Source: Gammaproteobacteria bacterium UBA2168
Lineage (GTDB): Bacteria > Pseudomonadota > Gammaproteobacteria > Pseudomonadales > Azotimanducaceae
Assembly (NCBI GenBank): GCA_002327525.1
Contig: DCWG01000096.1
Span: forward strand, 1-21,351
Reading direction: 5' to 3'
Length of the DNA stretch: 21,351 nucleotides
The translations under genes and the position numbers were made by a program. Positions 16,192 through 21,351 of the stretch are shown here, in pieces. Position 1 is the stretch's first letter. Every line of letters begins with the position of its first letter. The notes under the pieces were generated by a model. The model saw nothing but the letters and a program-made list of their open reading frames with translations, did no database searches and was not told where the DNA came from.

Positions 16192-17588
16192 CTGCGATTC
16201 ACTACCTCACGCTTACGGATACGTGGCGCAGAATCAAGAGGGGTGAGCTGTCTTCTCTAGAGGTCACGGAACATCTGCTGCGTCGGATCGATCGTATGCA
16301 GGGAGAGCTGCGCCCGTACGTGATGGTCATGCGTGAACAGGCACTCGAACGGGCTGCCGCACTCGATGCGGAAAGCGCATCGGGTGGGGTGCTCGGCTTG
16401 CTTCACGGGGTACCTGTCGCCGTCAAGGATCTGCTGTTCACAGAGGGTCTGGCAACAGCGAGCGGGACGCTTGTGATGAAGAACTTCATCCCGGAAGAGG
16501 ATGCGACGGCGGTGCGGGCCCTCAAAGATGCGGGTGCGGTACTCATCGGCAAGACGCAGCTCACGGAAGGCGCCTTCAGTACGCATCATCCACAGGTCGA
16601 TGTCCCGCAAAATCCATGGAATCACGAACGCTGGCCGGGCGTATCGTCCTCGGGATCGGGCGTCGCCGTGGCAGCTGGCATGGCGTACGGCGCACTCGGA
16701 TCCGATACCGGCGGGAGCATCCGTTTTCCATCGGCCAGCTGTGGTCTGGTGGGCATCAAACCCACATACGGCCGGGTCAGCCGGAGTGGCGCCTTCGCCC
16801 TGGCGGAGTCGCTCGATCACATCGGACCGATGGCTCGATCCGTCGAGGATGCTGCGCGCATCCTGCAGGTGATCGCGGGGTGGGATTCCGCTGACGCTAC
16901 CACGCTTGATGATGAAGTACCCAACTACATGTCCCGATCCGGACAGGGTATCAACGGCATGACGGTGGGTGTGGATTGGAGTTACGTGAGCGAGGGTGTG
17001 GCTGATGCAGTCGTGCAGGTGGTTCGCGATGCGCTGGCGGTACTGGAGAATCTGGGGGCGAAAGTCGTCGAGATCTGCATGCCGGAAGGAATCTCACGGC
17101 TGGTGACCGGGTGGGGCGTCACATGTGCACGTGAGTGTGCAGCGGCGCACAGGGGCTATTTCCCGGAAAGGCGGGATGAGTACGGGCCCGTACTCGCGCA
17201 GTTGCTGGATAGCGGTCTGGCGGTGGATGAAGCCAGCTACCAGGAGCTCGAAGTCTCGCGGAGTATATTTCGCGAGGACCTCGAGCGTCAGTTTCTGGAG
17301 GTGGACGTCTTGATTGCGCCCACCCTGGTGGCGCCTACGCCAACGTGGGAAACGATCAATGGTATCGTGCGCCAGGATGACAAGGTGGCGGACTTCATCA
17401 ATTTCACCGCTCCTTTTGACTACTCGGGTCACCCGACTATCACAATGCCGTTCGGTCTGGACGAGGATGGTATGCCGCGCTCGTTTCAGGTTATCGGCCG
17501 GCTGGTGGGGGAAGAGGATCTGATGCGAGTCGGGGCCGCATTCGAGGCTGAGGTTGGGTCATTACCTTACGAGAAGCTCGACGGCTGA
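16188..17588 (+). CDS. Amidase signature family enzyme (second copy type)
   Basis: A 466-residue amidase: Lys80 in VAVKDLLF, serine-rich loop PGVSSSGSGVAVAAG (cis-Ser about 154/155), and nucleophile Ser177 in GSDTGGSIRFPSA. The complete Ser-cisSer-Lys triad indicates an active amidohydrolase. The frame is open upstream to 15903, inside the dehydrogenase gene, but ATG 16188 gives the normal family start and length. It is the last of the methyltransferase-dehydrogenase-amidase run. The plain reading is a catabolic operon in which an amide is hydrolysed and a hydroxyacid oxidised, but the substrate cannot be named. It differs from the 8645 amidase in its motifs, so it is a separate subfamily. 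Confidence 0.9.
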   Translation: MTAIHYLTLTDTWRRIKRGELSSLEVTEHLLRRIDRMQGELRPYVMVMREQALERAAALDAESASGGVLGLLHGVPVAVKDLLFTEGLATASGTLVMKNFIPEEDATAVRALKDAGAVLIGKTQLTEGAFSTHHPQVDVPQNPWNHERWPGVSSSGSGVAVAAGMAYGALGSDTGGSIRFPSASCGLVGIKPTYGRVSRSGAFALAESLDHIGPMARSVEDAARILQVIAGWDSADATTLDDEVPNYMSRSGQGINGMTVGVDWSYVSEGVADAVVQVVRDALAVLENLGAKVVEICMPEGISRLVTGWGVTCARECAAAHRGYFPERRDEYGPVLAQLLDSGLAVDEASYQELEVSRSIFREDLERQFLEVDVLIAPTLVAPTPTWETINGIVRQDDKVADFINFTAPFDYSGHPTITMPFGLDEDGMPRSFQVIGRLVGEEDLMRVGAAFEAEVGSLPYEKLDG

Positions 17589-17676
17589 TTCTGCGTACCG
17601 GATGTCATGCTTCGTATCGCGATGCGAGCGCGGATTCGATTACCGAGCAGATGAAACCCGTTTTGGCCATTGAGTA

Positions 17677-17692
17677 GCGTTCACGCGAACGC
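17677..17692. other. Hairpin between the amidase and the kinase relic
   Basis: GCGTTC-ACGC-GAACGC forms a perfect 6-bp stem with a 4-base loop, 88 bases past the amidase stop. No T-run follows. The 17589-17706 gap otherwise holds no gene that I can support. Confidence 0.3.
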
Positions 17693-17706
17693 TGCGTCCT
17701 GCCTTT

Positions 17707-18237
17707 GTGTTTGCGCGCGAGCTGCTGCTTCAGCCCGACGAAAGTCTTACGTTTGCCAGGGATGCGCACGGCGACGAGGCATACGTACGCCTCGATCTTG
17801 AGAGTCTGCTTGAGAGCGTGATTGATGGTGAGAACGACGTCGTCGGAGGTAGTGTCGAGTTCCATGGACCGGTGCGGCTGATTGTCGAAGCTCAGACAGT
17901 GGTGCTCCGGCGGGCGTTAACGAACCTGGTTCAAAACGCGGTGCAATATGGCGGTCGAGCCCGCGTCGCGATGTCTCAGGAAGGCGATGAGGTCGCGGTT
18001 CGAATAGAAGACCAGGGTCCGGGCATCGCGCCGGAGGACCGGGTACGCGTTCTGAAGCCTTACGTCAGATTGGAGGGCTCCCGCAGTCGGGACACGGGTG
18101 GGACAGGTCTCGGGCTCGCCATCGCGTCGAATGTAATTCGGCGTCTCGAGGGCTCGATTGCGTTCGGGGGCGGTGCGGGTCAGTTTGCGGTGGTGGTCAG
18201 GCTGCCCGCCGTGCGTAGCGGGCGAACAGAGCGATAA
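17707..18237 (+). pseudogene. Histidine kinase reduced to its C-terminal ATPase core
   Basis: A 176-residue frame from GTG 17707 contains the end of a dimerisation helix (ESLTFARDAHGDEA) and then a complete HATPase_c domain: N box LTNLVQNAVQYG (71-82), G1 DQGPGIAPE (102-110), an F-box-like PYVRLEGSRSR and G2 GGTGLGLAIA (131-140). The sensor, membrane helices, HAMP domain and phospho-accepting His of an EnvZ-type kinase are missing, and no response regulator lies nearby. The ATP site is undamaged, so the loss is recent or the fragment is still expressed. GTG 17707 has no clear ribosome site. I call it a 5'-truncated pseudogene; a free ATPase-domain protein is the alternative. Confidence 0.72.
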
Positions 18238-18359
18238 TGATGACTGCGAGAATCAAGATCATAGATCTTCCACGGGACGAGCGCCTGCTGGGCGATGACG
18301 AAGGCGCTGCAGGGCAGGGCGACTAGTAGCCAGTGGCGGCAATCTTCATCTGAGCCGGG

Positions 18360-18935
18360 TCATTGAGGCTGGGATTCGCGGTACTGAATGGTCAGTGGCC
18401 GATCGAGAAACTGTTCGAGCGGTAGTGTGCCGAGATTGATGGCCTGCCCGTGCCGCACGGCTTCTTCTATGGCCATACCGCGGTTGCGTACCAGGTAGGC
18501 GGTCCATAAATGGCTCGCGCGCCACGCCACGGTGCAGTGCAGCAGCACGCGGCCCTGGGCCTTTTCCATCGCAGCCGCGAATGTCTTCACCGCACCGGGA
18601 TTATACGGAGTGCCGGGGCCGCCGAGCGGGATATGTACGTACTCGAGCCCCAGTTCATCCACGTAGGCCGCTTCGTCGAAGGGGACGACGTCACGATTGT
18701 TCATTTCCATGTGCGTTCGCAGATTCACCACCGTCGTCACACCCGCCTGCTTCATTCGGTCGAGTCCAATTTTGGTCGGCTGACCGGCGATGTAGGTCGA
18801 CCCACTCACCGCGAGCACTTCCCCGAATCCGTCGGCATTCAGTTTCTGCGGCAGCTCGCCGGCGTGCAAACCGGCAGTGCCGGCAAGGCCGAAGGTCGCG
18901 AAAACGGCAATGATCAGGATGTGCTGGAGTGCCAT
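18360..18935 (-). CDS. Exported protein tyrosine phosphatase-like / DUF442-type protein
   Basis: A 191-residue protein with an N-terminal signal peptide (hydrophobic residues 4-20, likely cleavage after LHA near 25). STYIAGQPTKIGLDRMKQAG followed by VTTVVNLR is the conserved start of the DSP / beta-lactamase-hydrolase-like phosphatase fold. The loop LLHCTVAWRASHLW holds His133, Cys134 and Arg139 in the Cx4R spacing of this group. The usual Gly inside the loop (HCxSGxR) is Ala137, so activity is uncertain. It probably acts in the periplasm. The start overlaps the upstream membrane-protein gene by 22 bp. Confidence 0.72.
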   Translation of the reverse strand: MALQHILIIAVFATFGLAGTAGLHAGELPQKLNADGFGEVLAVSGSTYIAGQPTKIGLDRMKQAGVTTVVNLRTHMEMNNRDVVPFDEAAYVDELGLEYVHIPLGGPGTPYNPGAVKTFAAAMEKAQGRVLLHCTVAWRASHLWTAYLVRNRGMAIEEAVRHGQAINLGTLPLEQFLDRPLTIQYRESQPQ

Positions 18936-19357
18936 GACTTAATCCACCAGATACACACAAGTCCTATGCCCGTTGATAGAACGATGAGGGTAAGCAGATG
19001 ATCCGGCATGTTGCCGATCGGCAGCGGAAAAGGTGTTTCAAGGTTTCTAGCGAAAAAGAGAGCGGCACCCAGGGGTGCGAGCACACTAACCAGGATCGCA
19101 AAGGCGATTGCCAGCTTGAAACGGGGTGCGACGAGCGCGCCAGCTAGGACGGCACCACCGGCGGCGATGAGCATGCCACCGTAGATGACGGCATCCATCA
19201 CTGTTGTGTGCCAGGGCGCAACGCACACCCCCGCCGCCATCTGTCGGGGGGCACACTGACCATCAGCGTAACTGACGATGCCTGTCGCGGCGGCGGCAAC
19301 CAGGAGGCACACCAGTACCAGGGTTGGCAGAAGCAAAATCCAGCGCAGAATCGTCAC
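18914..19357 (-). CDS. Four-helix inner-membrane protein of unknown function
   Basis: A 147-residue protein with four predicted membrane segments, at about residues 5-28, 55-78, 82-103 and 122-139. A cysteine pair in the first loop (DGQCAPRQMAAGVC) could form a disulfide outside the membrane. I do not recognise the family. It starts at GTG 19357, overlapping the upstream VOC stop as GTGA, and its 3' end overlaps the exported phosphatase-like gene by 22 bp. The three are therefore one transcription unit. Confidence 0.65.
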   Translation of the reverse strand: MTILRWILLLPTLVLVCLLVAAAATGIVSYADGQCAPRQMAAGVCVAPWHTTVMDAVIYGGMLIAAGGAVLAGALVAPRFKLAIAFAILVSVLAPLGAALFFARNLETPFPLPIGNMPDHLLTLIVLSTGIGLVCIWWIKSWHSSTS

Positions 19358-19629
19358 GTGCCCTTCATCCCCCTTTCCGGTGAGTCAATGTTGCCCGTTT
19401 GCGGTGTGGAATCAAGTTGCGTGCGCCGGAGTGTAAGAACTGTGCCAGCCTCCGTGTCTGACCCATCGATCCGCTCTACTGCCAGGCGCGCTCCCCCGGC
19501 TTCGAACTCGGCCCGCTCCATGTCGTCGGAGCGGAATCCCGGTACCAATCCGAGTACGCCCTTGTAGAAAGCAAATGCCCTGCTCCAGTCGAGGACAAAA
19601 CCACGAACGGCGTACAGGGAATCGGCCAT
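19354..19629 (-). CDS. Short VOC (glyoxalase-like) protein, probably truncated
   Basis: From ATG 19629 about 91 residues: MADSLYAVRGFVLDWSRAFA, then FYKGVLGLVPGF, then ERAEFEAGGARLAVERIDGS. This is the first beta-alpha-beta-beta-beta module of a VOC domain. A full VOC protein needs two modules and about 120 residues. Here the second module is replaced by a Thr/Gln-rich tail that ends at TGA 19354-19356, so the gene may be 3'-truncated. ATG 19647 or 19686 are alternative starts, and none has a strong ribosome site. The GTGA overlap with the membrane-protein gene suggests expression still matters. It could be an intact half-domain protein acting as a dimer. Confidence 0.5.
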   Translation of the reverse strand: MADSLYAVRGFVLDWSRAFAFYKGVLGLVPGFRSDDMERAEFEAGGARLAVERIDGSDTEAGTVLTLRRTQLDSTPQTGNIDSPERGMKGT

Positions 19630-19799
19630 GTGTTCGCTGACCGTCATGCACTCACTGGCTTGCCGACGGTACCAACGTGGCTGCAATGATGGGCATGGCT
19701 GTTTCCAACAGAAGCGTGGATGGCTCCACTTTACTCAACCTGGAGTGTGTTTGAAAAGGAAGCGCACGGACGTGTATCGTAAATGAAAGGGAGGATGTT

Positions 19800-20978
19800 A
19801 TGGAACGCACTTTGCGTGGCCGTATCGCGGTGGTGGGGGTTGGTGAAACCGAATACTACAAACGCGGTGGTTCGCCGGATCCTGAATTCAAGCTGGCGCT
19901 GAAGGCCATTATCAGGGCGTGTGAGAAGGCAGGTATTTCGCCTCGTGATGTAGACGGCTTCGCGTCCTACTCCAATGACCGCAGTGATCCCTCCAGACTC
20001 GCCGCCGCAATGGGCTGCAAGGAACTGAGGTTCGCCAACATGCAGTGGGGCGGCGGTGGCGGCGGGGGCTCGGGAGCCATTGGCAATGCCGCGGCGGCGG
20101 TGGCTACCGGGCTGGCCGAGTGCGTGGTCGTATTCCGGGCACTCGCACAGGGACAGTTCGGGCGGTTCGGGCAGGGCCCGCGGCGCAATACCATCGCCGG
20201 AGAGATGGCGCACACGGTCCCTTACGGACTCATGTCACCCGCGCAGATGTTCGCGATGAAAGTGCAACGATTCATGCACGATCACGCGGTGGATCAGTCG
20301 GCGCTGCGAGCCATATCGCTGGCTTCGTATCATCATGCCCAGAACAACCCCCGCGCGGTCATGTATGGTCGCTCTCTGGATGAGGAAACCTACGACGCCT
20401 CTCGCTGGATTGTCGAACCCTTTCATCTGTACGACTGCTGCCAGGAGAACGACGGCGCGGCGGCCTTGATCCTGGTGTCGGCCGAGCGGGCCCGCGATCT
20501 GCGGCAACCGCCGGCCTATCTGCTGGCCGCCGCCCAGGGCTCCGACCAGCGCCGCGGCGCGCCGGTGATGAACGCCCCCGATTTCGGCTCCGGCTCCTTC
20601 AATACCGTGGCACCGCGTCTGTACGAGGCGGCCGGTGTCGCGCCCGGCGACATCGACGTGGTGCAGGCCTACGAGAACTTCACCACCGGCGTGATGATGG
20701 CCATCGTCGAGCATGGCTTCTGCGCCGCCGAAGAGTGCAACGACTTCTTCACCCTGGAGAACCTGACGGCGCCGGCCGGGCGCATGCCCCTGAACACCTC
20801 CGGCGGCAACCTGGCGGAATGCTACATGCATGGCCTGGGTCTGCAGTTGGAGGCGGTGCGCCAGATCCGCGGCCAATCCTGCAATCAGGTACCAAACGCC
20901 AGGCTGGCGATGAACATCGCCGGCCCCATGGTCACCCCGGTCAGCAGCCTGATCATGGGTTCGGAGGAGACCTTGTGA
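19800..20978 (+). CDS. Thiolase-superfamily protein, Ltp2-like (acyl-CoA aldolase/thiolase)
   Basis: A 392-residue thiolase-fold protein with a strong GGGAGG ribosome site. The region that carries the nucleophilic Cys in true thiolases is a glycine run (MQWGGGGGGGSG, 81-92) without Cys. In its place, Tyr291 in QAYENFT and Tyr342 in ECYMHG correspond in context and spacing to the tyrosine pair described for the steroid side-chain aldolase Ltp2. The NTSGG motif at 332-336 is present. Ltp2-type enzymes need a DUF35 partner, and one follows immediately (TGATG overlap). So the likely role is retro-aldol or related C-C cleavage of a beta-hydroxyacyl-CoA in lipid or sterol breakdown. Base composition changes inside the gene near 20.4 kb (see findings). 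Family firm; substrate inferred. Confidence 0.85.
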   Translation: MERTLRGRIAVVGVGETEYYKRGGSPDPEFKLALKAIIRACEKAGISPRDVDGFASYSNDRSDPSRLAAAMGCKELRFANMQWGGGGGGGSGAIGNAAAAVATGLAECVVVFRALAQGQFGRFGQGPRRNTIAGEMAHTVPYGLMSPAQMFAMKVQRFMHDHAVDQSALRAISLASYHHAQNNPRAVMYGRSLDEETYDASRWIVEPFHLYDCCQENDGAAALILVSAERARDLRQPPAYLLAAAQGSDQRRGAPVMNAPDFGSGSFNTVAPRLYEAAGVAPGDIDVVQAYENFTTGVMMAIVEHGFCAAEECNDFFTLENLTAPAGRMPLNTSGGNLAECYMHGLGLQLEAVRQIRGQSCNQVPNARLAMNIAGPMVTPVSSLIMGSEETL

Positions 20979-21351
20979 TGACGACCAGTACATACCTGCC
21001 CGCCGGCCTGCCGGCCCCGCTGCCCGCCGTCGATGGCCTGGATGTGCCCTATTGGGAAGGCACCCGGCGGGGCGAACTGCTGGTACAGCGTTGCGGAAGC
21101 TGCGGCACCTGGCAGTGGGGCCCGGAATGGCTGTGCCACCGCTGCAATACCTTCGAGATGCAATGGCAACCGGTCGACGGCAACGGCCTGATCTACTCTT
21201 GGCAGCGGCCCTGGCACCCGGCCCACTCCGTGTTGCGGGACTTCGGGCCCTATCTGGTGGTGCTGGTCGAACTGCCGGCGGCCGGCAGCATCCGCATGGT
21301 CGGCAACCTGCTGGGCGAGCCGCGCGACGCGATCACGATCGGCGACGAAGT
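20978..21351 (+). CDS. DUF35 / OB-fold acyl-CoA-associated protein, cut by window end
   Basis: ATG 20978 (or GTG 20975 in frame) opens 124 codons with no stop before the edge. GGAGGAG lies eight bases upstream of the ATG. Residues 39-56, CGSCGTWQWGPEWLCHRC, form the four-cysteine rubredoxin-like zinc ribbon (Cys39, 42, 53, 56). The following QPVDGNGLIYSWQRPWHP and PYLVVLVELP begin the OB fold. DUF35 proteins bind CoA thioesters and complex with thiolase-like partners. The overlap with the thiolase stop supports a two-subunit enzyme. The sequence is GC-rich, like the second half of the thiolase gene. Confidence 0.88.
   Translation, partial: MTTSTYLPAGLPAPLPAVDGLDVPYWEGTRRGELLVQRCGSCGTWQWGPEWLCHRCNTFEMQWQPVDGNGLIYSWQRPWHPAHSVLRDFGPYLVVLVELPAAGSIRMVGNLLGEPRDAITIGDE

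Noticed and set aside
17605..17865. 86-residue minus-strand frame with a Lys/Arg-rich stretch
   Set aside because: It overlaps the kinase core in antisense, has no recognisable motif, and the kinase boxes explain the sequence better.
18238..18359. Minus-strand peptide MILILAVIIIALFARYARR and a neighbouring hydrophobic frame; also a plus-strand 28-29-codon frame from 18237-18240
   Set aside because: Too short, no ribosome site, no family. Possibly another membrane-protein remnant, but not supportable.
19740..19799. Possible promoter TTGAAA...TATCGT before the thiolase gene
   Set aside because: The -10 is weak and the 18-base spacing is not ideal; only the GGGAGG ribosome site is convincing.

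Overview
The window looks like chromosomal DNA of a moderately GC-rich (high-50s to about 60 %) proteobacterium, most likely a free-living or environmental gammaproteobacterium. Pointers are a glutathione-dependent class III alcohol dehydrogenase, a PhaR/phasin pair for polyhydroxyalkanoate storage, a FieF/YiiP-type metal exporter whose metal ligands sit at the E. coli positions, a SulP transporter, and an accessory catabolic set of amidases, hydrolases, a sulfotransferase and a thiolase/DUF35 pair. I could not run a search, so the lineage is inference.

Layout. 1-840 (-): SulP anion transporter cut by the window edge, divergent from 938-3088 (+): class III alcohol dehydrogenase and an amidohydrolase-2 enzyme. 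3089-3535: hairpins and a truncated deazaflavin-type nitroreductase relic. 3537-4519 (+): a small DUF6471-type protein and a sulfotransferase. 4520-5170: scar of an arsenic/metal locus, in which the second half of an aquaporin (-) abuts a frameshifted ArsI/CadI glyoxalase relic (+). 5175-6493 (-): Nudix hydrolase and FieF exporter overlapping by 4 bp. 6553-7515 (+): epoxide-hydrolase-like enzyme. 7639-7887 (+): small unknown protein. 7872-8622 (-): phosphotransferase pseudogene. 8645-10533 (-): phaR and an amidase overlapping at GTGA. 10657-10872: intergenic region with TGCA palindromes. 10873-11196 (+): phasin. 11419-13139 (-): Cof-type HAD phosphatase and a monoacylglycerol-lipase-like hydrolase joined at TAATG. 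13356-13605 (+): ABC ATPase relic. 13904-17588 (+): methyltransferase, GlcD-type FAD dehydrogenase and second amidase, the last two linked through an 8-codon mini-ORF. 17707-18237 (+): histidine kinase reduced to its ATPase core. 18360-19629 (-): short VOC protein, four-helix membrane protein and exported phosphatase-like protein with overlapping ends. 19800-21351 (+): Ltp2-like thiolase and DUF35 protein, the latter cut by the window edge.

The clearest signals are gene decay and translational overlap. At least six genes (nitroreductase, aquaporin, arsI, phosphotransferase, ABC ATPase, histidine kinase), and probably the VOC protein, survive as truncated or frameshifted pieces between intact neighbours. 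Many intact neighbours are joined by 1-4 bp stop/start overlaps. The PHA module is coherent: the regulator is divergent from the phasin and TGCA-centred palindromes lie just past a TATAAA box. The catabolic genes suggest CoA-thioester, amide, epoxide and alpha-hydroxy-acid chemistry, but no single complete pathway can be read. I found no CRISPR array, tRNA, rRNA, transposase or recognisable defence system.
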